Source: Cunninghamia lanceolata (taxonomy: Eukaryota > Streptophyta > Pinopsida > Cupressales > Cupressaceae). From it: 64,000 nt of DNA. The notes below the pieces were generated by a model. The model saw only the letters and a program-made list of their open reading frames with translations. It had not been told where the DNA came from and made no database searches. The stretch is taken from assembly GCA_027924645.1 (NCBI GenBank), contig BSBN01000829.1:7006001-7070000 (forward strand), given 5' to 3'. How positions within the stretch are numbered: the first letter of the stretch is position 1; each line of letters begins with the position of its first letter. Below are positions 1 through 11,060 of the stretch, piece after piece. Made by a program: the position numbers and the translations under genes.

Positions 1-896
1 TTTTGTAATAATGACTGATTTTTGTCAGCAAATTTTGCCTCATCTTGCAAAAAGTTCACAATTTGCTGGTCACTGTCGAACACTTGCCAGCTTACCACAT
101 TGTCAGGCACAGTAGGCCTAACCACAATATTTACATGCTGATCTAAAATTTGTTTGACATTCTGAGGGATATCAAACTGGGCATCAATTGTAGCTAACCT
201 ATCAGCATCCTTGTTTTTTTGTCTAGGAACTGCCTGCATGTTGAAGGCCTCAAAGTCCTCAATCAGGTCCTAGACTCTGTGTTTATATGACTTTAGCAAG
301 TCATTCTTTGAAGCACTTAACTTTCTGATTTGGTGAACAACAAGTTCACTATCACCAAATACTTGTAAACTTTTTATTCCTCTTTTTTGAGCTAGTTGTA
401 TGCCCTGAATCAAGGCTTCATATTTGGCCATATTGTTAGTACAGCTAAATTGCAATCTAAATGAAGAGAAATAACTCTCTTTTCGGGGTGAAATTAGTAC
501 AACCCCAACACCTACTCCATTTTTGCTTCTGGAGCCATTAAAATACATCTGCCATATCCCACCTGGATCTAATTTTTCCTTTTCAAGATTAGGGATAGTA
601 GAATCTTCTTCATCGATACAATAGGTACATATCCCTATATCCTCTATACAATTAGGAATGTCAAATTGAAAACAATCAGCCCACTCATCAAGAAGGACAT
701 CTAGTACTTCATCCACATGTGTGGTAGCTTCATGTCTATTATTATCTTTCTCCTCTAACTCATGTATTGTACAATTCATGTTGTCAGGGTTTGGAGAATA
801 GGGTTCTATATGATCATTAGCAATTGGTTTAGCCCTAATGGTTACTTTGGTACCATATCTAGTCCTAAAAAACATGTGAGACCAGTCAGAAGACAA
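1..896 (-). pseudogene. Retrotransposon RNase H (archaeal-like type) with linker, broken
   Basis: A 208-codon open stretch (896 to 270) holds a linker and then an RNase H core: W-x-MYFNGSRS with the first acidic position replaced by Asn, then GVGVVLISP, NNMAKYEAL with the conserved Glu, and GDSELVVHQI with the conserved Asp. After one in-frame TAG near 270 the same frame continues with a VPRQKNKDADRLAT segment, which contains the last acidic residue of the fold. The enzyme would remove the RNA strand during cDNA synthesis. The segment upstream of the core (SSDWSHMFFRTRYGT) is a linker that joins directly to the protease. It continues off the window edge. The family call is solid; the branch is an inference. 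Confidence 0.8.
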
Positions 897-899
897 ATA

Positions 900-1200
900 C
901 CCACCTATTTTTGCAGTGAAATCTCAAGACAAATAGATACCAAAGTGTGCAGGGAGGTCAATAACAGATATGTCTTGTGAAATAGAGTAGCCAGGGCATG
1001 CATGTAGGGTGAGTTCTAAACATTTTATAACACTTACTGTCTTGATAGCATTACCATCTAATTACACTACACCCTTGTCTATAGGCTCGTATTTTATACC
1101 TAATCTTTCAGCAATAACCTTTGGCATGACAGAGGTACTCGCCCCTGGATCAATCATACAGTTATGCAACAATTTATCACCTATGATTAGGGAAGGATAA
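900..1200 (-). pseudogene. Retrotransposon aspartic protease, broken
   Basis: The minus-strand translation of about 1170-960 gives MIDPGASTSVMPKVIAERLG, which fits a retropepsin active-site region. The catalytic Asp is present, but the usual Ser/Thr of D[ST]G is Pro (DPG). The frame then runs through a hydrophobic segment into SISQDISVIDLPAHFG and meets a TGA (probably from CGA, Arg) near 920 before the linker of the RNase H segment. The protease would mature the gag-pol polyprotein. With DPG and the stop this copy should be inactive. Protease and RNase H are contiguous, with no reverse transcriptase between them. Confidence 0.75.
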
Positions 1201-1779
1201 AATGGGGGGGGCTTGTTGGATTTGCTTGTACTTACCTCCTCCTTGGACTAACATAGATTAATTGGGGCAGTCATCCTTTTGTTTGCCAACTCTGCACGAG
1301 AATGATCGAATTTGAGATGGAATCAACAATGCATCCCACATGCTGACACCTATATTCATTCTCTTCATCTATTCCACTATGTTGACAGGTGTTTGGCTGC
1401 TCTTTTGAGTTGTTTTAGTGATTGCAAAGTCACTTTTCTTTTGCTATTCATTGGACTAAGGCTACATAGTTGAGGCTGAAATAGACTTACCAATAATTAG
1501 ATTTGCCTATTTTGATGGAACATCAAGCACCTTTTCTTTTGCAGATTGGATTGGATTCATATTAGGAACAGGTGATTGGCTGATTGTAGGCACTGAAGTG
1601 TCTTCCACAGCCCTTCTCTTTGATCTTGTATTGAATGCAACTGGACTAACACTTTGATTGACACAACAACGATCGTCATGAGTCCAATTCATTAGAGTTG
1701 CATCATTTTGCCTTTGTTCTTGATTGTCTACCACTCCTTGGTTAACGTTAACCTAATGCTCTGAGCTTGATGGTTGATC

Positions 1780-2815
1780 TTGTACTGTCAAGGCCTGATT
1801 GAAATATCCTCCTTAGCACAAATTTTGGTTATGTGGCTAATTGCAAGGGTGACACCAGTCATTATCCTAAGCTAGATTATTCTAGATTGGCACAAAAGGC
1901 CCTGAAGTGGTAGCTGCATTAGGGTCAATAGCATTGAGTGGTCTGATGTAGCTAGGCTATCCTTGTCTTTGCATATTATTCTAATATGATGGCCTGTTAT
2001 GTTGATAACCTTGATTAAAGGGTAGATAGGGTTGATTAGGCTGCTGATATGGCCGGCTTGGTTGTACATTCTACCTCCTTGTCAATGTTAATTCATTACT
2101 AAACTTTTTGATCAAAGAATCCCTCTCTCCTAATTGTTCAAGTGTAGGTGAAGATAGAGGAGTGAGGTTGACTATAGTAGGAATTAGGGAATTGGCAGCA
2201 GGTTGCATGACAGGGGCTTCTAGAAAAAAAGGCATAGGCGGCCTTGGGACAATTTTAAGCCCTAATTGTTGTATCATAGGCATCAGGAAAGACAACTCCA
2301 TCCATAGATTGAATCATAATTGCAATATCAAGATTTAAAGACCTCAAATAATATATAAATGTAGTGTTTGGAGAGGGCTTTACTAGCTGAGGGATCTTGT
2401 CCCATGTCTTCTGAAAATGGTAGTTGAAATCTACCATGTACTCATGTGGAGCTCTTTTGATTGAAGGCAACTGCTCCATAAGTGACAAATGGTCACTTCT
2501 ATCTTCAAAGTGTTGGCACAATTTAGTGCCCAAGTCATCCCAGTTATGTATTGAATTAGGCTGGAGGCTTCTATACCATTGTAAGGCCTTGCCTTTGAAA
2601 GAAGAGGCCAACAACCTCATAGCCATGTTGTTAGCAGTGACATGGTGGATTGGACAAACACTGGCAACATCTTGTATGTGCTCAGCAGGAGTGATAGAGT
2701 TCTCACCACTAAAAAATGGTATGGCTTTCAAGGCTGACGTAGGGATGTCATCATATTGGATTAGGGCCAAAGGGTTGTCCCCTTGAAATGCAACAAATGG
2801 CAAATTCCTTGCCAT
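1780..2815 (-). pseudogene. Retrotransposon gag with atypical zinc knuckle, broken
   Basis: The open part 2815-2255 (186 codons) starts at ATG 2815 and reads as plant gypsy gag. A core with FFSGENSITPAEHI is followed by MAMRLLASSFKGKALQWY, W-DDLGTKLCQHF and the helical capsid region. Near 2290 the frame shifts and continues as a Pro-rich segment (2301-2071). It shifts again into a Gln/Pro/Asn-rich tail that carries WCHPCN-stop-PHNQNLC near 1850, a CX2CX3HX4C zinc-knuckle-like site. Gag forms the virus-like particle that packages element RNA. The family is certain from the capsid core. The exact end is approximate because the frame is broken several times. Confidence 0.8.
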
Positions 2816-4189
2816 GTTAAATATATTCAGGTTTATAACAAAGGGGATCTGAAAAGTTCTGACTAAATGTTGAGACCTAACCTAAAAATCTAATGGAGGA
2901 GTGGACTGTGCCCTTATATGAATTGAATGTTTATTTGTGTTTTCCCTCACAGTAGATCTAGATAATCTTGTTCTTCTTCTTCTATCAGCAAAGGAGAGTT
3001 CAACAAATTGGAAATTACCTCTAGAAGAAGACCTTGTCTACAATCTAGGCATAAAATATTAAAATTTGATGGAGGAACTGGATCAGCAGAGTTGACAAGT
3101 ATCTATTTGTGCTTTCACAACAACATGTAGACCAAGAGTGACACCAAATCCTCAGTCTAGCTCTTACTCAGAGTAGAGTGGTCCCACTGGGCATGCCAGG
3201 AATTGTTATCACATAGAATTGCACCCTGCCTGGAGAGAGTCCAAGCATTCTAATAATACAATGGGAATGATCTTAAAAGTGTGGGACTTTGCAAATTGAG
3301 ATCAGACCTCTAGAGAAGGCTGGTTCCTCATTCTAAACCTAATGCTTAGTGAAATATATTTAAACCTAGTGCTAATGCTTGTAAGGAAAAAGGGGTAGAA
3401 GTGAACATGAATGGAAATAAGGTGATACACTAGTTTGAATAAAAGAGCCCTCATAGAACTAAGAAGATGCCCAAAAAAATTGTATACAACTAATAAATAT
3501 ACACATATCAAACAGATTTTGATAGAGGCAAGGAGCAAGAAATGATTAGAAGGAATCAAACATTCACAAACACATCATTCTTAGATCACATAGAGTCAAA
3601 ATAACATGAAGAGGTAAAATAACCAGCATGTATTTAATCAGAAGGCAAGGCTACAGTAGCGGAATGCTCTGTTTGGAATCAGAAGTATATGATTACTAAA
3701 TTTTCCAACCTTTTTTACATCTCATTTTCATGCATATATAGCATTTTTTACTAGACCTAATTAGGTTACAATGAATTCACCCCATGGGCTTTGTAAAAAA
3801 AAATCTCAGCTAGAAGGGACATCCACCTGCAAGAAGTTATGGGATAAAAATGTCTAGAGCAAGGTAGATGGAAGATATTTTAGGCCTTGAATGTGAGCAG
3901 CTGAATCATCTACCTACAACAATGAATGTAGAAAATATCTAAAAGGGGCAGTTGAGAGGCATAGGATTTGCATTCATGGCAGATGAGACAGATCACCCTT
4001 TGATAAAGCTTTTACAACACTTTAAATCCTTGAGCCCTTTAAATTTCTGGATTTTCATCTCCTGAAACTGTTTGAATAGTTAGGCTCTGCCCTTTGTCTA
4101 ATTGGCCCCTGAATTTTCCTTATCGATCGAATCTACAATTTCATCTTCAGAGTCGGTGGCCGTCAAATTTATCTTCGCTATGATGGGAA
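2816..4189. other. Unassigned; probable leader or LTR of the flanking gypsy element
   Basis: No coding region is recognisable. The stretch lies immediately upstream (minus sense) of the gypsy gag, where the leader, primer-binding site and 5' LTR should be. I could not find convincing TG...CA ends or a primer-binding site, so the boundary is not called. Confidence 0.3.
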
Positions 4190-5160
4190 CCATCATTTGT
4201 ATGCATACAAACATACAAAACTAGATGCACCTTGAAAAACATGATGGCCTCCTCATCCTGAAGAACCTAGTCAAAGAGGAGATCTGGATGACATCACCTG
4301 CGTATCAGGTCCTTCAAAATGTTCAATTTCACACTTGTCTGATTTCTTCATTGACTTTTTGCATATGCAATTTTTGTATATATCTTTGTATCTCCCTTTG
4401 TATATGCCTTTGTATATGCAAATGTATATACAATACAATTGCCAACATACAAAAGCGGACCTTAACTTTTGCATCACCTTTTGCATCTACCTTTGGACAC
4501 GTGTCATCACCTTTGGATCCCGTATGTGGCCCTATCACTGCAAAATAGTCTGATGGAAATTGGGACCCACCGCTACATAATAGATTAGCAAACAATCCCC
4601 ATCGAGCCTTGTATTTGCTTTTGCATATGCAATTGGACATACAAAACATACAAATATACAAAAGCGGATTTTAACATTTTATGAAGGGGATTTGAATTGA
4701 AATCAGATTCGGCTTTTGTATCTCACCTTCTTTTGCATATTGCATTTGCATCTGACCTTTGTATGTATCACCTTTTGTATATCATATATACAATGCAATA
4801 TACAAACAAAACCACATACAATCGCCTTCACCTTCTCAAACTGATTACATTTTTCTTTCGGGCCCAGACTGTATCTGCACCTTTGTATCTGACTTTTGCA
4901 TATCGAACACATGCATATCATAATTCACCTGCAGACCCACCGCTGAGTTTACCAAGCTTTATTTTTCGGTTAGCTCCGCATTTGTATCTGCAGTATTCAC
5001 AAATGCATCTTGCACTTTTGTATCCCACCTTATATATGCAATTGTATATGCGAAGATACATACAAATCTACATACAAGGATGGATACAAAAAACCTGATA
5101 CAGACAAAAAATGCATACAAAGATCCATACAAACAAAAATGCATACATGATATACAAATT
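4190..5160. repeat. Low-complexity stretch rich in TTTGTAT / ATACAAA words
   Basis: For almost 1 kb the words TTTGTAT, TTTGCAT, GCATATGCA and their complements ATACAAA and ATGCAAA recur every 10-30 bases on both strands. Several self-complementary pieces are centred on GCATATGC and GTATATAC. The short ORFs here come from this repetition and have no recognisable domain. It may be the U3 part of an LTR, or simply degenerate simple sequence. Confidence 0.6.
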
Positions 5161-6604
5161 CAACCAAAAGATAGAAAACCCCTAAACAGAAGATGACGTC
5201 ACCCTTAGATGCATAAAAATGACTAAGTATAAAACTAAGAAAACTCTACAAGGGAAGGCACTTGAAAACAAAGGGTTTTTGGGTTTTTCTTTGTTTTCTG
5301 CAAGGATACCCTAGGCAAGATTTTGGGAAATTTTGCAAGGCAGAGCATAGGGAAATGTAGGATTTAAACCTTTTCCTCCTTCTATTCAAGCTTTCTCTGA
5401 TCAAATTTCTTTGATAGAAGGAGGGAAACATGAATATTTGAGGCTAGGCAAAATATGACAACAGTAATTGAATCCATTGTCAAACCACAGCAATGAGACA
5501 CTCTGAATATATCAGCACTAATGAAATAACAATCCTATTTTTGGTATTTTTAGAATTTATAAAACAAACCTGCAGGTGACAATTAGCTAAATAGTTATAT
5601 AGAAAAGAGAGGACACATCACAAAGTTAACATACATAGATAATTTCACTAAATAGAAAGACAAAATAGAATTGCATAAAATACTAAGTGATCTCCTCCAG
5701 TTTGGGGAAGAGGGCCCTACTTTCCCACCTAGGGATGATCGTCTGAGCTTGAACTAACTTTCAGAAGAATTCCCCCTTCATTTGCATTAAATCAAAGTCC
5801 AGAAATGGACATGGATACAGAACTAGAAAAACAAGGAGTTTTTCCTCCAATTGGAAATATAAACGGACTAATAACTTGCTATCAAAATTTGGAACTAACT
5901 TAAAGAGATGACTTACTCCTATTTATATAGTCAAGCTTTATTAAAAGAAATAACTATCAGCAAACATAACTACAGTGAATTGGCATTAAAGCCAGTTGCT
6001 TATTTATTACATTAATGATTCCACTGTGGGTTACTGAAGATCAGAGATTTGTATCAACTTGGTTGTTGGCAAACTTGAGTGATTTCCTGGAATGGTGTGG
6101 GGGATGGTGGTGGTGACTTCATTTGGAACTGACGCTAATTAATAACTATTTCAGTTAGTCACTAGAATGAAGTGACATGGAGACTAAGATCATAGAAACT
6201 GCTTTAATTGAGGCATGGCTCATATTTGCATTGCTGGACCTTTTTGGTAGCCCTAGGATCAGCCTATAATAGTCATCGACTCAAGGGGAGGATGGCTCTA
6301 TTGGAGGGTAATGGCATCTGGAGCCATATGGAGTTCAAGTTCTTCGTAGGAAAAGGGGCTCCGAAGGGATCTAGAGACCATTAGGAGTGTCACTACCATA
6401 ATCCTCATGCAAAAATAAACCACTTATACCACAATTCATGAGATATGCACTTTCAAAATGTAATTCAAGTAAGCTAAGAGATTGCATCAAAATGAAATAA
6501 ATACTAAACATGTGCATAATCCATCCAAGAGACAAATATAATTATAATAATATCTATGTATATGCCATAAATTTTTATAAAAGTCTTTTGAAACAGGAAA
6601 TATG
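5161..6604. other. Unassigned; contains a short hairpin and a minus-strand TATA candidate
   Basis: No gene is seen. Near 5372-5388 and 5409-5426 two nearly complementary arms (TTCCTCCTTCTAT... and ...ATAGAAGGAGGGAA) could form a hairpin with a loop of about 20 bases. At 5930-5921 on the minus strand the word CTATATAAAT resembles a TATA box and could serve the minus-strand gypsy element if its LTR extends this far. Both are weak, sequence-only observations. Confidence 0.25.
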
Positions 6605-7700
6605 AAGAAAAAATGAGTCATGGATTTGACTCATCAGGAGATCTATTGATCAGATAACGTGCAGTGGCTACAGCTTCAGCCCAAAACTTCTACTCAAGGA
6701 TAGCGCTGCTTAGCATACTCCTAGCCCTCTCCATCAGTGTCCTATTCATCCTCTCTGCAACTCCATTTTGTTGTGGGATGTATGGAGTTATCTTATGTCG
6801 TACTCAATCTCGTGCTCCTTACAAAACCTGTCGAATTCTGCTAAACAAAACTCACCACCATTGTTAGTCCTCAAACATTTAATCTTTCTATCAGTCTAAT
6901 TTTCAATCATGTCCTTAAACTCCTTAAATTGATTAAAGACTTTAGATTTACTCCTAAGGAAATAAACAAATGTCCTTCTACTATAGTCATCTATGAAAGA
7001 CACAAAATATATAGATTTTATTAATGAAGGAACATTCGCAAGACCAAACACATCTGAATGAATATAGTCCAAAACCCCAGAAGACTTATGAGAACTGGAA
7101 TAAAAAGAAACACGGTTTTGTTTACATGTATGCAATGTTTGCAAAAGTCGAACTCAAGATTACAATCATCAAGGCCTTCAACAAGTATTTTATTTTTTAG
7201 GGCTTTAAGACCCTTCTCACCAATATGACCAAGTCTTTGGTGCCATAACATTGTCTTTTCCACTGGAAGCTTCATCTCCAAAGCATTTGCACCCTTAGGT
7301 GCCCAAAAAGCATGACCATCAGATGTACAAACAACAGACTTCTTCCCTGTTAGACCTGATGGTGAGGATGAAGAATCCAAAGGCATTTTCTTCAACATAT
7401 CAGAAGAACTATTGCACCGAGCATTGCATGCATCCATCTTGTATAGAGTGATGATCCAAACACCCTTAGCTAACACCATAGCTCCTCTAGTCATCTTACA
7501 TCCTCCACTTGAGAAAATAACCTGCACACCCACATCAATCAACTTACTCACAGAAAGAAAGTGTCATGTCAAACCTGGGGTATGTAGCACACCATCAATC
7601 CCCTTCACTCTACCATCAAGGAATCTAATCTTGATTCTTCCATGACCAACAATCTTCAAATGAGAATTGTCACCTAGATACACCTTCCCACCATCATACT
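6605..7700 (-). pseudogene. Copia integrase (N-terminal zinc region and core), broken
   Basis: Minus frames show the GAG-pre-integrase motif LWHQRLGHIGEKGLKAL with the later CKHC (HHCC zinc site), then a core starting LDYIHSDVFG (first catalytic Asp), SFIDDYSRRTFVYFL (second Asp), and, after a TAG near 6896, LRTNNGGEF and QQNGVAERMNRTL, the region of the catalytic Glu. A one-base shift near 6790 separates the last two pieces. The enzyme joins element cDNA to the host genome. It is cut off near 6605 after RYLINRSP, so no C-terminal part is present. The breaks make it non-functional. Confidence 0.85.
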
Positions 7701-8615
7701 CTTCATACTATGAAAACCAACCCCTATGTGAGGTCATGTGGAAAGAAGCACCTAAGTCTATTAACCACATATCTTCTAATGCATGTGTTGCCAAGGCTGC
7801 GATAAAAGCATCCGCATCATCCTGACAGGATTTATCAGAGTCAAAATTAGAGAAGTTATTTTTACCTTTCTTTTTCTTCTCCTCACAATCTTTATAGAAA
7901 TGACCATATTTGCTGCAGTTCCAACATTTTGCCTTGGACTTATCAGGAGACTTAGATCTCCTCAAAGATTTTGATCTTGACTTCTTGTCCTTTTTATTGC
8001 CTTTCTCTTTAGGTCTGCCATGAACAACAAGGGCTTCCTTGGCCATCTCAAAAGATTTCCTCTACATCTCTTTAGACAATAGTGAAGCAACGACCTCATC
8101 CATTTTTAAGCTTGTGGTGGTACTTCCAATAAGTATGTAAGCAGGTGATCCCATGAGTCTGGTAAAGAACATAACAAAAGCATGCAATGATCCTTTTCTT
8201 CAATCTTGTCACCAACAGAACCCAACTGAGTAATCAACATGTTAAATGCATTTAGGTGATCTACAACAGACCCTCCATCTTCCATCTTTAGAGAGTATAA
8301 TTTCTTTATCAAAAATAACTTGTTTACTAGGAATTTATCTTGATAAACCTCTCCAAGCTTCTTCCAAAGAGATTTTGCAGTCTTCTCTTCATGGACATTC
8401 AGGAGCACTGAATCAACCAAACAGAGTCTAACCAAACCCTTGTCTTTTCGATCCTTCACATCCTACTCAACCTAAGTCATATTGGCTGGTTTTGTTTTCG
8501 ATATTGTAGCCTATAGATCTCTATCCATGAGTATATCCTACATCTTCAACTTCCATAACTCGAAGTTGCTTCCATTAAACTTATCCATTTCGATTCTATT
8601 GGATGTACTTGCCAT
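7700..8615 (-). pseudogene. Copia gag and protease start, broken
   Basis: The gag start is the ATG at 8615-8613, giving MASTSNRIEMDKFNGSNFEL, a typical copia gag beginning. The first 50 codons contain four TAG stops. Then an open stretch (8459-8106) carries the capsid region (VRLCLVDSVLLNVHEEKTAK, FLIKKLYSLKMEDG). After another break, 8046-7708 shows the CCHC knuckle CWNCSKYGHFYKDC and the protease start MWLIDLGASFHMTSH, where the usual D-S-G is D-L-G. Gag packages the RNA and the protease processes it. The stops and the altered active site show a dead copy. Confidence 0.85.
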
Positions 8616-8723
8616 CTTTTTTCCTGCTGCAACAAGATTTTGAAATACTTCCGCAAAGACTCCCACTAAAACAAAGATCAGTACAAAAAACCTGCTACCC
8701 AACAATGGGACCAAAACTAGTCA

Positions 8724-8736
8724 GGATCTGATACCA
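8724..8736 (-). other. Primer-binding site (initiator tRNA-Met type) of the copia element
   Basis: The minus strand reads TGGTATCAGATCC, the usual plant copia primer-binding word complementary to the 3' end of initiator tRNA-Met. It begins two bases after the LTR end and lies about 110 bases before the gag ATG, as expected. Confidence 0.85.
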
Positions 8737-8738
8737 AA

Positions 8739-9322
8739 TGAAAGGAAAAAGAGGTACGAAACGATGTATCCAACACTAATCTATGTGGGGGAGATAGTGC
8801 AAAACTCATACAAATCCTTAAACTGCTACAATGAAAGAAACACATTCACATACACGCATAAAATAATATTACCATAACACATAGATTTACATGGTGAAAA
8901 CCTTTCCATGTAAAAAACCCCACACACCAAAAGCACAGTACTTTGTATTATCAGTAATAAAAATTACAATACAATAACAACACTAAGCTTCTCTAGGTGC
9001 CCTCCAACTTCAACAAGAATCTGGGATAATTTTGGTAGCATAACGACATCTCAAAAAATTCTCAACTTCACTCTACTAAATACACTAAGAAATATAGTAT
9101 TTAAGAATGATCAACAACAATGAAGAGATAACACGCTAACAAGCAATATTCGAAACAAACCCGAGTGTAAACTTGAGTTAAAAACAATGCATAGAAGCAT
9201 AGACTGGACTGTTTAGTTAATGCAATCATGATCACTATAGCCACTAGCAAAGAATACAACTTCAACCACTCATGTAGCAACTGTATACATGTAAACATAT
9301 TGCATGTGAAAAGCCTCCTTCA
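8739..9322 (-). repeat. LTR of the copia element (5' LTR)
   Basis: The element-proximal end is fixed by the adjacent primer-binding site: plus-strand TGAAAGG, that is ...CCTTTCA on the minus strand. The far end is proposed at 9322, where the minus strand begins TGAAGGAG, a near match to the inverted end. Within it, the minus strand has GTTTTTTACATGG and TTTTCACCATGTAAATC, the conserved R/U5 wording of plant copia LTRs. The far boundary is an inference because the second LTR is missing. Confidence 0.6.
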
Positions 9323-9465
9323 TGAGCTCAAGTTGATATAGTTAACGCCGAGAATAACACACAGGTTGAGACACGCATCATTCTCAACAAAATCATGTTC
9401 AAACAATATATATTTAGACAAGAAAACTATCATGTAAAAAATAGAATGAAGCTTCTTCCTTGACC

Positions 9466-9634
9466 TTCCTAGACGATTAATCTTAAATATCATCCACTTC
9501 AATAGTCAAATGTTAATTTGGACCAATAAAAATAGGACAAATATTTACCACTTTTTGTTGTGAATGAGGTGTAAAATTACTATTGAATGTTTGACCATTA
9601 AAGTGGATGATATTTAAGTAGAGTGTTCCTAGAC
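9466..9634. mobile_element. Small hairpin element (MITE-like) with 9-bp flanking direct repeat
   Basis: The arms 9482-9510 and 9590-9618 are complementary over about 29 bases with two mismatches (core AAATATCATCCACTT). The 151-bp unit 9475-9625 is flanked on both sides by TTCCTAGAC (9466-9474 and 9626-9634). A 9-bp target duplication is characteristic of Mutator-type DNA transposons, so a non-autonomous Mutator-like MITE is the best guess. It has no coding capacity. The outermost six or seven bases of the arms do not pair well. Confidence 0.6.
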
Positions 9635-9662
9635 ACTATAAATAAGCCAAGGAGTTTAGAAC

Positions 9663-9711
9663 TAGCCATCATCCAAACTAGGGCCACGATGCTTTATGAA
9701 TACATCGTATA
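9663..9711 (-). pseudogene. Left half of a TIR-domain gene split by the LTR array
   Basis: On the minus strand the bases next to the array read YDVFIKHRGP, the first conserved box of plant TIR domains. They continue the frame that ends at VPY on the other side of the array (27661). The similarity ends after about 15 codons at a TAG. The last five bases, 9707-9711 (GTATA), are the mutated partner of GTAGG at 27661-27665, taken as the target-site duplication. Confidence 0.7.
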
Positions 9712-11060
9712 TGTAGTGCCCCCTCGTTGTTGGCTTGTGATAGTGGTAGTTCTACATTGCTCTCTGTCAGTCAGAGACAGTTGTTAGTCGTTCATTGCAT
9801 TGATACAGTTCTGAGACATTTGATTAATAGGTTATGATTTATGTTTATTTTGATCTTGATGAACTATGTTTGACTGATATAATTAGACATGTGTTATGAG
9901 TTCATGATGGCATTACTATTATTCCAGTTATGATGCGAATTAATATTATCATGTGTCATTTGATTTGTTGGTATTCGAATTCAGATAAAAGTTGTTATGA
10001 TATTGTTTCAAGAGTAGAGACGGTGTAGTACTACTCACTTCGATCACCCTACTACGCCGTGATTCTCTGACTCTTTGTGTGCGTTGACATATATGTATTT
10101 GATCGTATACAACCAATTGTCAGATGCAGGCTGCAAGTACTGAGCCTTGACTCCACCTGATATAGCAGGTTTGAGCAGGCTCTTGCACCAATGGGTATCA
10201 GTGATGGGAGATAACGTGAGGTCTATTCCACTAGGTCAGTCCTTGTCTTCTGTTGTGGTCTTGATTCATGTTGTGATGCTTGGTCCTTGCCTTGTATGTT
10301 TGGTAATCTGTGTTTTGGAGTATAGTCGAGTTGTGTTAATAATGCTCATGTGTGGTTGGATAATACTTTAATGATTTATTATTAACTAATAATGCTTCTA
10401 TTATGTTTATTGGATAATATTTGTTTTGGTTATTGTTGCCTTAAAATAAAAATAATTAGTTATGAAGCATTTTTGTTAAATAAATAAATATATAAATGTC
10501 CTTATGTAAATTTAGTTTATGAAAAATATATTATTCTAGAAGTTAAGTTCATAAATAATAATAACAATAGTAATAAATGTCACTGCAACTAGAGATAAAT
10601 AAATAAATAATATTTGTGTTTCCATAAAATATATTTATCTTGGTCTAGTTGTAAAATGTTAAAAATAGCAAACTGTAAGATATTGTTCATGTAGGAGTTA
10701 TTACCTCTTGTGGGGGGAATCTTCTGCAAGATTTTAGAGGATTTCTTTCTCTAAATAGGGAGTTTTGGGTAGTATTTGGGGTGGATTTCTGTCTCATAAG
10801 GATGTCAACAGATGGAACTTTTGGGGGGAGAGAATGGTTTGTGGCTGCAACAGTTGAACCCAGCATCGAATCTTCAGCTAGTCAAGCAAGTGAAATCAGG
10901 TTCCTTTGGTTCTAATTTCAGTCTCATTTTTCTATTGAAGCAAATGTTTAATTTATAATTTTTCCTATTGATTGTAATTTGCTTGAGAGGTTAGAAACCT
11001 TGTTGTTAGATTCAATTGTGCATGTTTGTATCATTACATTTCTGGGAATCACCGATTGAT

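Larger units (their letters stand above)
1..2815 (-). mobile_element. Decayed Ty3/gypsy retrotransposon, 5' part of internal region
   Basis: Read on the minus strand, the order is gag (from 2815 down), an atypical zinc knuckle near 1850, an aspartic protease near 1180-960, and a retroelement RNase H from about 896 to beyond the left edge. Families of this type belong to the non-chromovirus (Tat-like) branch of plant Ty3/gypsy elements, inferred from the style of the RNase H. The copy is dead: gag changes frame near 2290, and there are stops in the zinc-knuckle, protease-linker and RNase H parts. Integrase and the 3' LTR would lie left of the window. No reverse transcriptase is visible between protease and RNase H. 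Confidence 0.8.
6605..9322 (-). mobile_element. Truncated Ty1/copia retrotransposon (5' LTR, gag, protease, part of integrase)
   Basis: On the minus strand the order is LTR (9322-8739), primer-binding site, gag with CCHC knuckle, protease, GAG-pre-integrase and the integrase core. The copy stops near 6605 shortly after an integrase segment ending in RYLINRSP. Reverse transcriptase, RNase H and the 3' LTR are missing, so the 3' half has been lost. The PR-INT-before-RT order implied by this layout is the copia order. The frame is interrupted by several TAG stops and at least one indel. Confidence 0.85.

Noticed and set aside
9101..9502. Minus-strand frames of 60-65 codons beside the copia LTR
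   Set aside because: They overlap the LTR and the MITE arms and have no domain.
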